From Xiphophorus maculatus (taxonomy: Eukaryota > Chordata > Actinopteri > Cyprinodontiformes > Poeciliidae), in contig NC_036465.1 of the NCBI RefSeq assembly GCF_002775205.1, positions 1,314,638 through 1,378,637 on the forward strand: DNA of 64,000 bases, read 5' to 3'. A program made the position numbers and the translations under genes. The notes below the pieces were generated by a model that ran no database searches, had not been told where the DNA came from, and was given only the letters and a program-made list of their open reading frames with translations. This document shows positions 1 to 12,720 of the stretch, piece by piece (the stretch's first letter is position 1; every line of letters starts with the position of its first letter).

Positions 1-1454
1 GGACAGGTTTCTGTCAGCTGCTCTTCATCTCGCTAACTGCTAGCATACTTTTCCCGCCACCGGAGTTATGACAAAAACATCGATGGAAAATGACGTCATA
101 GTCGGATCAAAACCGCTTCGGTTGTTCCCACTGGAATCACATAAAAAATAAAATGAAAATCACACATGGCCCAGATCTGAGCGTTCACACTGATTCTAAA
201 AAGTAACTTTACCCAAAAGAAATCTGATGTTTTTCTACATGAACCTGCAGAGTGAACGAAGCAGGATGGACTTTGGTAATCCTGTTTCAGAGAAACCTGC
301 TCACCTTCCAGCAGGAAATCCACCAAACACAACCAGACACACTAGATGCTTTCAATCAAAGATTCACGGCCTAGTCAAAGTTCAATTGATGTTCTCAGAT
401 GTTTTCCTCCAAGCTGACTGAGTAGGAAATGTTTCAGTCTGTAGACATTTAAATCTGAGACCTGCAGCCAAAAGTGGATCAATACGTACTTCCAGACTTT
501 TAGTCTGTCACAAAAAAATCCAAAAAGTCTCTGGAAGCAAAGATTAACAGAATAAATCTGAGCTCTTTTATATTTTTAGGGTATAAAACAGCAAACAGAA
601 AAACTCCACCGGATGCAGACCAATTGTCTGGATTTAAAAATACATGACCTTGTTTAATTTGCGGCTGCGTTCCTCCTCCTGTCTCTGCTAGGAGTCCAGG
701 ACAGGCTGCGTTCTCCAATTAGCCTGATTGCTACAGACGCTGATAAATAAAGACCTTCAGCGGAAAGTTCAACGGTAAGCTGACAGTTTTTCTCTGAGCT
801 AGCTGAATAACTCACGGTGAGATCAATAGTGGAGGCCCTTCCTCCATGAGGCGAGGCTCATTCAAACTCCCCCTAAAGAGCCATTATTTACCGCTGGCTC
901 ACGCTGGGACAAATGAAGTCAGCATGGGACCATTACTGCGTAATTAGAGGAAGAACGAGACAAATATTTAACAACACAAGCCTTTGTGCTCATTAAATCA
1001 GCCTCAGAAAGGAGATTACAATGATTTCCAACTTTAGATGTGGAGATCAGCTTAGAGTCACTTATTACTGAAATAGCAATGATAACTTAATTTATGCTGG
1101 ATTGTTTCTGTAGAAAAGCAGGAACATTATTATAAACTGACAGGATGTTTTAAGTTACATGCAAATTTTGAGGAAGTCAAAAAATTCCTAATTTAACAAA
1201 CAGTTACTGGAGTTTCTGTTTTTAATTAGCAAAGTTTAAAGAACAAGTGTTCAAAAGTCTCTTTTTGAGTAAAATGCCGATATAAAAATAAAAGAAACAA
1301 AACATGAATAATAAAGGAAAATACTTTCTGTTGTGCTCAACACTTTCAATTGAAGGCATTTAACTTTTGATTGATTAATTACAAAGATTTTAATATGTTA
1401 AAAATTGCATCTCCACCTTATTTTTAAAATTTGATTTACAAACGTTCTAGATGG
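1..1454. other. Gene-free AT-rich host sequence
   Basis: No coding region, RNA gene or intact transposon is seen. Around 170-235 there is a short GCGTTCACACTG-containing piece resembling the ends of the inverted-repeat element at 46663. Short open frames here lack any recognisable motif. Confidence 0.6.
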
Positions 1455-1713
1455 AACCTTTATATTTGTAGGTTTCCAGTACAGCCGTGAATCCGACGCA
1501 CAAGCTTCATCCGCTAACAACAGTTATGGCGACGAAGCAGCTTCTCTTGGCCAACTAGGGGTTAATTTCTGCTTCATAAAACGATCTGATTGGACGCTGG
1601 AAACGACTGTTGTTGTGTACAAGTTGTGCTAAAAGCGGTTAGCCTGTCAGAGAAGCTACTCAAGCCTAAAATAGCATCTCAGTGCTAACATGTAGCAATA
1701 GCTAACGCTAATG
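1455..1713 (+). repeat. Dispersed repeat family A, copy 1
   Basis: About 260 bp related, in inverted orientation, to 7606-7868. Shared blocks include GTTAATTTCT, CATCTGATTGGAC (here GATCTGATTGGAC), CAAGTTGTGCTAAAAG and CCTAAAATA-CATCTCA in the same order. Divergence is substantial, so both are old copies. No coding frame or terminal signature identifies the class. Confidence 0.75.
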
Positions 1714-2503
1714 AATAACAGATTAAAAACAATTTATTTGTTGTTGAGCTGCTTATGTCTATATATTCAATAATTTAGCAGCAGAAAATGGTTTTAGAGT
1801 TGAAAATGTTTCTTATTTTATAGATTTTAATTGAGTCTCACCACTAGAAGATATAATTTATAACAGAGAGAGAGAGAGAAGGTCCTAGCTGTGATCCAGA
1901 TAAGGAACACCACAGTTAGTTTTCCACTGGTGTTGAGTGGCTGACTCAACACCAGAACCAAACATGGAGGCTGAAAGGTGGCCGTACTTCCTGCGTCTTT
2001 AAATTCCCTGCTGCTGCTGGCAGCCGTGCAGCAGCAGCAGGATCAGCGGCCCTGATTATCCTCATTATGATGACCGCTGGCTTGATCAAAGTGAAAACGC
2101 TCAACTGTGTTTTTCTGCCTTTTCACTCGTTTTCGTTCAATTCATGGTATCCATGGCAACATATTGTCCAACGTGGACCTAAAATCTAATCTTAGCAGGC
2201 AAGTTGAGGAGTCAGGCCTAAAAAAAATCTGCAGCAGATAAAGGATATCTGGAAGTCATTCATTTAGGAAAGAGGAACCTCCAATCATCTGTTTTACATT
2301 TTTGTCAGCTCTTGGGTTTTATGTTGTTGCTAATAAAATATAATTTTGTCTGTTAAATTGTTTTCGGTTTGTTGTTCTTTATCCATTCAGCTGGAAAAGT
2401 GGAAACAAATTGTGTCTTTGAGAAAGTGGAGAAGCTTCTCAAGGTTCAACTTTAGGTTATTTTTTGCCAGGAGAAGCTGTCTGGATAAAAAATAAATAAA
2501 TTA
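1714..2503. other. Gene-free stretch with short AG and CAG/CTG runs
   Basis: A short (AG)n run lies at about 1864-1880 and CTG/CAG-rich sequence at about 2010-2042. Nothing else recognisable. Confidence 0.5.
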
Positions 2504-2805
2504 GCAGGAAGTGGACTACAGCGCAGGGCATTCTGGGTAAATACAACCAAAGCTAATGTGATAGCCTAGCGCTAGCAGCAGAAATGGCTCCTGGTCTTTA
2601 GCCAAAGACTAAAGAGAAATTTTCCCACCGCTAAAATCTGACGCCTCCATCTTGTTTCCGTCTGGTGAAGAAGGAAGTTGCTCTCAGCGTCTTCAGAGGT
2701 TTTTGTGTCGTTTCCTTCAGTGGTTCTTGGTGCAGCGCCCCCACAGGCCAGGAGGGGAACAGGTTGGTTTGACTCAGAGAACCACAGCAGCTGGAGGTGG
2801 AGCAG
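2504..2805 (+). repeat. Dispersed repeat family B, copy 1
   Basis: About 300 bp that matches the reverse complement of 50236-50532 almost base for base, apart from scattered substitutions and a few-base indel near 2710. The high similarity implies recent amplification. Frames such as MFPSGEEGSCS occur in both copies only because the DNA is repeated. Class unknown; no inverted terminal repeats or target duplication were found. Confidence 0.85.
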
Positions 2806-3545
2806 ATGTCTACTGGACTATCAGCTGGGAACAAAACACTTCCCCAAAGATGTTGTGAAGCATGAAACCAAGATAACAACAGGTTGACTTCTGGACTGAC
2901 CCAGTCAGAACCAGAACTAAAATCCAGTAAAGTTTAAAGGCACATTTCTAAAATTGGAACGAAAAAGAGGGAAACTTTCCAGCTGTGGTGGATGTTACTG
3001 TGGAGCATCAACAGTCATGAGACTGTCACACAGCAACTGTCTTCAGTCAGAAGCCTCTTCAAATGAGCTGCAACACAATCTGCTCCCTTCCATCACCATG
3101 CAAAGTGATTCTTTGAAGATATTCCTACATTTCATTTCTTTTGGGGATAAATAAAGTATCCATTATTTAAGTAAGTAAAGGAAAACTGGTGTCGTTTGGT
3201 AGGAAACTTTAACCTGTTCTGACTAAAGTTAAAGTGGCGATTTGGAGGCGAAGCATCTTCCTTCTTCTGAACCAGACTCTGTTTTTCTCCCTTTTCCTAC
3301 TATTTTCAGGTTTGTTTGTTCGTACCTGGAGAAGATTCCTTCCCCTCCATCCAGTTCTCAGCAGCAGCTGATCAAGCACCTCAACATCCCCCATAATCCT
3401 TTGCTCTGCTTCCATTTGATGTCATCTTTTCCCGGGGATTAACACAGGCGCCCTGAGGGGCTGCGATAAGCACGGCTTCTTAGAACAGCCTAGTCAATAA
3501 AAAACAGAATCAGGATCCTTAAAAGTTTCACTTACACCCCCCAAC

Positions 3546-3598
3546 ACACACACACACACACGCACACACGAACACACACACACACACACACACACACC
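3546..3598. repeat. (CA)n microsatellite, interrupted
   Basis: CA dinucleotide run interrupted by CG and GAA steps. Confidence 0.9.
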
Positions 3599-4313
3599 CC
3601 AAAGTACTTCTGGAGATTTGAAAATCATGACCACCGATTTATCTGCACTTGAAGTTTAGAAGAAACTTTACAAATGTAGAGAAAAATGCAACTTACTTTA
3701 TTTTGGCTGGACTGGACGTTAAATAAAACGTAACTGCAACATTTTACTCCACTGCAGTCGTATCTGTCAGCAGTTTAACAGCAAAGCCTCAGGCAGCATG
3801 AGGGAGCTGTTTGGATCAGAACCAGAACAAGTGTAGGTGAGATGGACGTTAGCGTTGCTGCTGTTGTTAGCGCTGTTGGGCTGGGTGCTGACTGCAATCC
3901 TTTTCTCTGCAGGTTCCTCCAAAAACTGTCCTAAAAACAACACAAAGTGAGAATTCGTGAAGAGAAATAAAAACTTTCACATTTTTTGCCAAATAAAAAC
4001 CTGATGAATGTAGCCCCACTCCTCTGATGCTACATTAACCCCTAAATTCCCTCCCACACTTCATGAACAAAGAATAGTTTCTCTACCTTTAACATCAACT
4101 AGACTCACTTTACTTTCAGGCTCTAAACCACTTTATGAGTCACCAAGCAACATAAACTGCATATTATTCAAACAAAAGCAAAATAAAAATCCTAAAACCT
4201 GGAGTTGGTAAGCTATCTCGGTGAGACTCCCCAGCGCGGGTTGGCATCCTGCCAAACTAAACCTGATAAAACTTCCAACTGTTAACAGAAAAGTGCACAG
4301 GAACCATAACACA

Positions 4314-4327
4314 GCGCCATCTGCTGG
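4314..4327 (-). promoter_or_regulatory. CTCF consensus match
   Basis: The minus strand reads CCAGCAGATGGCGC, which fits every position of the published core consensus CCASYAGRKGGCRS. Occupancy cannot be judged from sequence; similar motifs are also spread by repeats. Confidence 0.5.
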
Positions 4328-7300
4328 TCAAATAGGAGATGGACATCTTACAGAGTAGTTCTAGTGAGTTTCTACCATGAACTGACCTGGAGAGAGAAAC
4401 AAGATTCAGCAATGGGCTCTTTGCACCTGCCGCGCTGACGTCACAACCGCAGCAAATGCGGCTCTTTTTTTTCCGCTTTGAGTTACCATGACAGCTAGAA
4501 AAGACAAAGTCTTATTTCAGACACAAATAAAACAATACTATGAACATTATTGTCTTCCTAATATAATGGGCTTTTAAGTTTTCATGGATTTCCAAGCGGT
4601 CCTGAATTAAGAAGACGGTGGCTTGTAAATATCCGTCGCTACCAGTTAAAGCTAACGCTGCACAGCAAAGTTTACAGCCTTCACTTCACTCCGGATCAAC
4701 TTGTTCAGCCTAAAGCAGAAGGTAAAGGAGCCTCCTGTGTTATTTCCATGGAATCACTTCTGTATTCAGCCTGAAAGAGTTTATGGGAACCAGAGAGCAG
4801 ACCAGAGCCAGACAGCCGAGCTACTGATCCGCCTGTACACACTGCTGGAAACACCGTCCTGCTTCACAAGAAACATGCAAAACTAATAATGCGAAATAAC
4901 ACGGAGACCTTAAGGAACACGGCCATATTTTTCTAAAAGCAACAACTGAACCTGAACCGTCAGCTGAACTAGAACTCCGACACCAGAGCTGCTCTACTGT
5001 TAAGCTATGGGCTTGTTGTTCCTCAGGCTGCAGAAGCAAAAAGCCTGAACCGTAAAATCCCCGTTACTTGGTCTCTGACACTAATGACAATAAATGTATG
5101 TAATATACTTGAACACAAGGTAAACATTGTCCGTTAGAATGGATGAAAAATGTTTAGATACTTTAATAGCACATTTTTACAAGACAAATGTCCGAGAATA
5201 TTGCCTACTAGCATAGCTAAAGCTAATGTTAGCCACAAAGTTTAAAGAAAGTAAAACTCACCTTCGTATCTGTGTATAACGAGGCGAACATCTTAAAACC
5301 TTTCTCCAGCTTATTGTCGGGGCTTCAGATCGATGTTCATCATTAATTGTTACCTTGGACAAACCCTGCTAACACCCAGTGGAAAGAGCCTTTTTCAATA
5401 GATCGGAAACGATTGAGCCGCTTTTCCCCGAACGTGGAAGCTGAGGAGCAAAGAGCCAATGACAACCAAAACTGCGTCTGAGGCAAACAGGAAGTCCGCC
5501 GCAAAACCAACCCGGAAGCAACGCCCCCAAACAAAGGTTCCGCTTCGCCAATAACTCTCCCATTTCACATAAGCTAAAAGTTTGAACAATATTTCAAAAT
5601 GATAAAACGACCCAAATAATTCAATGACATTTTCAGGTGCACAGCAATGGCACTCGACAAATTTGATTGGTTATTGGTTCTCAATTAGCGATTGTATGAC
5701 ATTTTTATGACTTTTTATTTTTTGTTTACAGGATAAAAAGCACTTTGAACTGCCTTGTTGCTCAAATGTTTTATACATACAAAAAACAAAAGGTGAAATT
5801 TTTCAAAATCCCCAAAACCTGAACCTTCAGCCAGGTGGTTCTGGTCCAATTGAAACAGAAGACAAGTACAGACTGTATTTATTAAAATATTTGAAATTCA
5901 TGTACAGTATGATTTTCCTTTTATTACATAACTATGCACCATCTTGTGTTGGTCTAATCTCAGTGCAACAGACTGAATTTTATGGGTTGGATGTGATAAA
6001 ACGTTAGAAGCAGAACATCTCAGGTTCAATTGTTGGATTTTGTAACATAAATAAGGTTCAGTTTTAGATCCCCGTTTTTTCTAGATGTGCTGAGCAAAAG
6101 CTCCACTGATTGGTTCATGAATTCAGTTTCAAATCTTACAGCCACAGAAGCTACAACATATCTTTTAATTGAGACAAGATACATTTTCAGAGAAAAGCTT
6201 AAAAACAATAAGGAAAAACTTTAAGACAAACTGAGGCAATAAGAGATAAAAACAAAAAATGTTTTGGTCTGTTTTTGATTTTTGTCACACTTTGAAACAT
6301 TTAGCTAGAAGAAGAAAACCTTTTAGGGGTAAATACTTTTCTCAGTCAGACCACTTGCACGTTGTTGGGAAAAACAAAATCAGCAGCAGAGAAGATGGAG
6401 GACGAGCCTAATGAGCAGAAAACAAAACCACATTAATACAGAAACCCCGTGTTCCCCCAACGGCATCTGACACTCTGCTCTTCAGTCAATAGCAAGCGAT
6501 CAATACCTGGACCAACGTTTTCAGATCAGGCCAAGCATAAATCATTCATGTCATGGCTGAGTTATTGACCTTACAGGAGAAAAACAAAAACACACAAACT
6601 CATGGAAAACATGATATATAGGGAGAAATGTGTTTCCGCCGTTCACTCTTCCTCCACTTACCCACAGAAAAACGAGATCATTTGCATTTCCCCGGGCGAC
6701 GGTCCCGCTGGGCTCTGACTACGTTACATATGTACAGAAATTTTTCTTCATTGCACATCTAATCACTCAACAGAGAAGGCTGGGGCGTTCTCTGAGGGGG
6801 GAAACGGAGACGCACAAAAAAAGTTAATGAGGTTTTTCTGTCCTACACCTCCAGAGGCAGGGGTCCACTTAGCAGCTCTGTCATTAGACGCGAATTAAAC
6901 TGGGACTGTTGTTTTGCTGCGCTATCACTTTTTATGCTTTAATTGCACAACCAAACTGCTCTGCAAAAAACAAAGGAAGTTGAGGATGACGCAGCGTCGG
7001 TGCACAGGAACAGAGATCACTGCTACGTTGTTGTTTCCTGTTTTACGCAAAACTAATTTACGCACACAAACCCCTGCTGCACGTTATTTGTTGCATAATT
7101 TGAAAAGTGGAGCAGACAAGGAGTCAGACACACAGGAGGGGCAATAAGTTAGCAAGCACTTTTAGCAAGCCACAAACTGAGTTCTAATAATATTTTAAAT
7201 CGCCTCCTCTCTGCAATCCATCATGGCGATAGCGATCTCTCTCTGTCCCTCCCTGCTGCAATAGACTTGCAGACATCTCACACAAAGTCACCTGCATACA

Positions 7301-7605
7301 GATTTATGCACACAGAAACACAGGAATCCTTGGAAACGCAACTTTAGTCTCAAAACAATGTAGCTTTCATGTTTTGATCACATAAACTAGTGTTTCAGAT
7401 TTAAATCTAGTTTATTACAGGGTATTTAATTAGTTAATCACATTTTAATTCACAAAATAAGCAACTTTTTCAATTAAAAAACCATTTTTCCTGTCAAGTT
7501 ACTGAATAAATAGACATATGAGATCAAAAACAGACATTTCAAGTTTTAATCTGTTCTTCAACCTTTAAATTGGCCTAAATTTAGCTTTCCAGTGTTTCAG
7601 GAACG

Positions 7606-7868
7606 TGTTAGCATTAGGGACTAGCTGCTAGCATGTTTAGCTTTGAGATGTTATTTTAGGCTAGCATAGCTTTGCTGATAGGCTATAGCTACTTTTAGCA
7701 CAACTTGAACACAACAGACGGTGTTTTCCAGGTCCAATCAGATGGATTTATGAGGAGAAATTAACGACCAGAGGAAGCAGCTTCCTCGTCCATTGCTGCT
7801 GCTAGCGGACGTTCCTTGTGTGTCACATTGACAGATGTCCTGGAAACGTGTGAATACAAAGGTTCCGG
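7606..7868 (-). repeat. Dispersed repeat family A, copy 2
   Basis: Inverted relative of 1455-1713, sharing CAAGTTGTGCTAAAAG, CATCTGATTGGAC and other blocks in the same order on the minus strand. No coding content. Confidence 0.75.
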
Positions 7869-9059
7869 CCGGAGCCAATGTATGCCAAAAACACATTAAA
7901 ATCTATTTATTTAACTATTAATGCGTTGAAGTTCTGATCTTGCAAGAAATACACTTTAAAGCACCATTTTGTGACATCACAACCAAAAAGCAGAAACACA
8001 GTGAAATGGTTTTATAATAAGAATCCAAAATTTGCTCATTAATAGAGATTGAAGTTCATAAGACAGAATGTCAAATGTTTTTATCGAATAAAAATCCTTT
8101 ATTCAAACAGAAGTCCTGATTGGTAAACAGCTGTTCTGGTTCTGGTTCAGAGTAAACATTTAGAGAACGTCCATCATCAACCCAGAAGTGTCGACTCAGT
8201 GGGCCTGAATACAAATGCCTGCCACACCTTTCAGATTTTAATTTGTAAAAATATTAGTAAGGGATATAAAATGTCTGAATATTTCCTGAGGCCTGTAAAT
8301 GTGAGACCCGGCAGCAGAATCCCGTCATGGTGAGCTGCTTCTCTTTTCCCTCCAGCCAGAAGACGACGCTGGTTTAACCAAAGAACTTTCACATTAATAT
8401 TATCTGTACAAAAGTCTTACCTGAAATTCCCCCACTGGAAGAAAATACTGTTGTTTTATATAAACGTCAAACAAACTCACAAAGTGAAGCAATAATCGAC
8501 GGAGACAGCAATAAGATAAGAGACGGAGAAACTCGTCAGCCTTCTTTACTCTTGCGATACAATTTAATCTGCAGACTTTGCTGAGAGTGGAACAAGCTAC
8601 AGGAATTCAATATGCTTACTGTTATTATTGAGTTTGACAGTATAATTTTGCGCCTGCAGAGCTCAGTGAGCTGCATGTGACTGATAGGAGCAGGAAGGCC
8701 CGGGTCCGGGGAACACGCCCAGAAACTCTGATCCACACAAATCCCACTGAAAACATGTCACAATGAAAAATGGCACCATTTCTTTTCATCTGTATGTTTT
8801 TATTTTCTTCCTTCTGTTGTGTTGGAGATTAATGCTTCTTTGTCCACATTTTTTCCCTTTGATATACAGAACAGATGAAAGCATCCTTTATTTTTACGCC
8901 ACCACCTTGACTGAGTGATGCTGTGTTTAAAAGCATGTTCATATTTTCATTTGCTTCTGTTTTGAGAGATTATTTTCAACTCTGGGGAACAAAAAGCGCG
9001 GTGTGTAATCTGCGAGAGCTCTCAGCTCAGCCTTCCTTGCTGGCACCAAACCTTTCTAA

Positions 9060-9360
9060 TTGAACCCGAGGTATCAGGATGGGTGGTTCTGATGCCAGGT
9101 GCATACTAAAAATAGTCTCCTCTCATTGGGCCCTCTCTTAGGGATGCCATTTTGTCATGCATTATGCATATATGCAAATATGAGACAAGAAAATGGATTA
9201 CCTGAAAGGGCACCTGTGGTTTCCAGCTCAGAGATATATGCAGTGTGGGAAATGAAGCGAACTGAGCCATCGTTTAGCCATTACACAGCTGTACAGCAAA
9301 ACGGAGAAACGCTTTTTGAGACAGTCAGCGTTTCAAACCTGAGCGATGGCTGATAAATGG
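9060..9360. promoter_or_regulatory. Candidate conserved enhancer with MEF2 and octamer motifs
   Basis: CTAAAAATAG at 9106-9115 is a perfect MEF2 site. ATGCAAAT at 9172-9179 is the POU octamer, preceded by the related ATGCATAT. Clustering of motifs in otherwise non-repetitive DNA is what conserved developmental enhancers look like, but conservation could not be tested. Confidence 0.3.
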
Positions 9361-12299
9361 GAAGTGAATCACTGGAAGGTAAATAGGCAGGTAGATGCAG
9401 AACCCTATCATCTTCTTCTTGGTTGTTTACATGATGATTAGCGAATTTCCCTTGAGATTTAAAGTGAAACTGCGGCGCAGCATCAATCCCTCCTCTTTAC
9501 TCGACAGCTCAGAGAATCGCTCAGAGAAAATGCCAGTAATGACTCTGATCATGAATACATCAGTTTAAACTGCAACACTTACAGTAACAAGTCTGGAAAT
9601 TATAATTAGTTTTTATTTGTCTGGTGTTCTACTGCAGGAATATTTTGGAAATAAGCCATTTGTGCCTTTAATATGAATATTAGAAACCTAAAACTTATCC
9701 AATTTCATGGGAACCTGCTGTGTAATTACAGTAGGAAGATTTCCACTAATACGCTAATAGTGAAGCTAAGTCAAATAGCGCTCATGCTAACTTTGCTAAC
9801 TTTTAGCACAATTATCTGCTAAACTAAATTTCAGTTGAATAAAGTTACACATCTGTGTTGAAGTTTTAGCCACCAGCTGTTATTTATACTCATGCTCTTA
9901 TTTTGGAGGGACTGAGGTCAGTTTATGCAGCATTTCCATTTCCTCTCACATTTTTAAAATTTTTTTCTCAATAAACAAGTAACATAGGAACAAAAAAACA
10001 TAAAAAGTAAAGAGCAAAATATAAGCATGAATATCTAATATCTAAGGGAATTATAAAACATTTAAATTATAAAGTAAAGATTAAATTGGTGCATAAGGGT
10101 TGTGGTTTGCAAGGCCAGATACAATCTGATTTGGATTTAGCGCTTTAGCATTAGCTGCTGGTATAGCGCTTTAGCATTAGCAGAACTTATGTTTTGATTA
10201 GCGTTTTAGGGTTAGCACACGTACTTTAGTTAGCGGTGCTTATCACTGGTTTTACATTTAAAGACAGACAATTTGATTTCTATTTTTAAATTTGAGTCAA
10301 AATAAAACTGCAACACTTTCCAAAAAGGAACTGAGGCATTATAAAAAAACACAACCACTTTCTAAAGGACACGTTCATCACAAACGTGTATCTTATTAAA
10401 CTGATCTAAACTTCCAGCAACATGACAGATGTCTAATAAACATCAATTTATCTGGGATATTTCAGTTTTATGGAAATGTTACATATTCATCCTTCAAGGT
10501 TTTTGTGTTTTGTAAACTTCAGCCAAACTATCACCATCAAAGCTGTAACAGATTTTTGCAAAGGTTTCTATAAAGCACTTCAGTTAATCAACATTTCATT
10601 AAATAAATCAACTCTTCAAATGTAATCGCAGAAATCTGTCAGAAATCTTTATTTGCCCAAAAAACACAAACTTGTTTAGTTTTCTGACTCACATGTATGA
10701 ATTATTCGGGGTTCTGCCTTCGTCTTGTCCAGTGAGAGCTGAGCTCTGCTGATGCAACAGCAGCAGCAGCGTTCCTGTACGTCTCCATAATCCATCTCTA
10801 CCAATTCCTCCACTTCCTGTAACCTGCTCATGTAAATCCTCCCTCTGCTGCATCACAGCCATGTTGCTGCAGCTGCTGCATGAAACGGAAACTCATGGAT
10901 AAACGTTCAACAGAAATGAGTCTGAATCTTTTCACTTTCTGTCAAGCGTCTGAGCTGCATTGTTTCTTCATCTGTGAGCCTCTTCCTGTAACTTTTGAAG
11001 AAGATCTGGACCGAGCCGGCCTCCTGCTGTGGAGTAATCCCTCTCCTTTCTGACAGACATTCCTCCTATATAAAGCACATTTTCTCTCATCCTTTCATGT
11101 TGGCACAAGAGAGCCACACAGGCTTCTTCTAAGCACTGAAAGCAAATGAATGCTCTGTTAGTGTCGAGCAAAGGTGCAGCTCTCAGTCATCCTCTCCATG
11201 CAGGTGAAATTGAGGTCTCCGTCTCGGCTCCGGTGGAGACCCGAGCGAGCGAAGATCAGATTAAAAAAAAACTGAGCCAGACGCACAAGCAGCGAGCCGA
11301 GGAGCATGAGAGGGAAGTCAAGGAGCGAGGGTAAAACCCTTAGTCACACTCACGCCTTCCTGCACACGCAGGGTGTGTGAACAAGTGTGAGCGTGTTTAT
11401 GGGAGTCAGCTCTGCCTCTGAAGGGACCGCGCAATCATCCTTTGTCCTGCATCCATCTGCTGATTTTTAGACTAATTCCTGCTACACGAGTGCTGGCTCA
11501 TTTAGCCAATAAGCTGTCGTCTCATTAGTGCGAGCTACAGCAGCAGATTTCTCTAGCAACGCTCCGACAGCGATGCAACACACACATCAACGGTTTTCAT
11601 CAATTAGCTGCAGGCTAACCAACAATTATCTTAGTAATCGATTACTCTATTGATTATTCCTAAATAATTGGCACATTCCTCAGATTTTTCATTTAACCAC
11701 TGAAGCCTTCTTTATCCAATATTACATGTACATTAAAATAAACAATAAACAATTGAATTACTTTTCTAAACAGCTTGTTTTTCCTTTAGAAACTTTCTGA
11801 CATCAACATGAGGAAAACTTTGACTCAGCAGCAGCAGAAACTTAACAGGAGATTTAATTTGAACAAAGTGAAGATGAAAAGTTCTGGATCAACATTTCAA
11901 AGTTTTCTTCATCTTAAATGCAAAATGTATTTATCTGTACAGTTTTGGCCTAGTTATTGCTCTGACTCTAATGTTCTTTTAGCAAAATGAACTCTTTAAG
12001 TCCATTGCTGTTAATTGTCGACGGCGTAACTTTAAAACATCAAACATTGTAATATAATGAGAAATAGAAGTAAGCAGGTGTAATGTGTGGATAGAAATGA
12101 ACTGAAATAAAAATAAAACATGAAAATGCTGATTTTGTTTGACTTAAACCTTTAACTGTTTTAGATGTTTCTGTTTCCAGGTTGGAGAAATGTTCAGCAA
12201 GAAAACGAAGCAACAAAACCACCTAGAGAAAATCCTGGTTTCAGGCTAAGAGCTGATATCTGAAGAGCAGCTGTTGTGTTTCGGACTCCAGGTTGATCC

Positions 12300-12720
12300 T
12301 GATGTTGTGTCTGTTCTGACATGCGGGTGGCAGTTCTGCTCCGACCCGGAGGACCTGATGAGGATTCCGCTGAAACGGAGCGGCCAGCAGGAAGCCGGAA
12401 GCCGGAAGCAGGAAGCCACCGGGCGGCGGCCATTAGCGCCGGTAATGACTGTCCCACCAGCGGCCGCAGAATGACGGCGTATCGTCACCATTACCTGCTG
12501 CAGAGTAAGAGCTTCTTCTGGCGGCTGCTGAAGTCCAATTGGGCTGGAAAATGGTCCATCACTGACCAAATGAGGCCGCCATGTTGTGTCTGAGGACAGC
12601 GGCGCCTATTGATGTTCTTTGAGCGTTTTCATGCCCCCGTGTTTTTCATGTGCTTTGAACTGACAGGTTGTTAGGCTGAAGCGAAGATGGCGGCCGCTGC
12701 AGAAACGGACATGAAGCGTT
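12300..12720. promoter_or_regulatory. CpG-rich islet with a YY1 motif
   Basis: By hand count there are about 27 CpG in 420 bp, far above the flanks. It includes a NotI site near 12460 and the exact YY1 motif AAGATGGCGGC at 12684-12694. A near match, GCCGCCATGTTG, lies at about 12574. It could be an unannotated promoter or an unmethylated regulatory island; no linked coding exon was found. Confidence 0.4.

Larger units (their letters stand above)
2806..7605. other. Gene-free host stretch
   Basis: Contains a (CA)n-type microsatellite at 3546-3598 and a CTCF-like motif at 4314-4327. Otherwise AT-rich with short motif-free frames. No exon, RNA gene or intact mobile element is supported. Confidence 0.5.

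Noticed and set aside
2652..2858. MFPSGEEGSCS frame, conserved at 50172-50384
   Set aside because: The protein similarity only reflects the repeated DNA of family B; the start lies inside the repeat and the frames diverge outside it.
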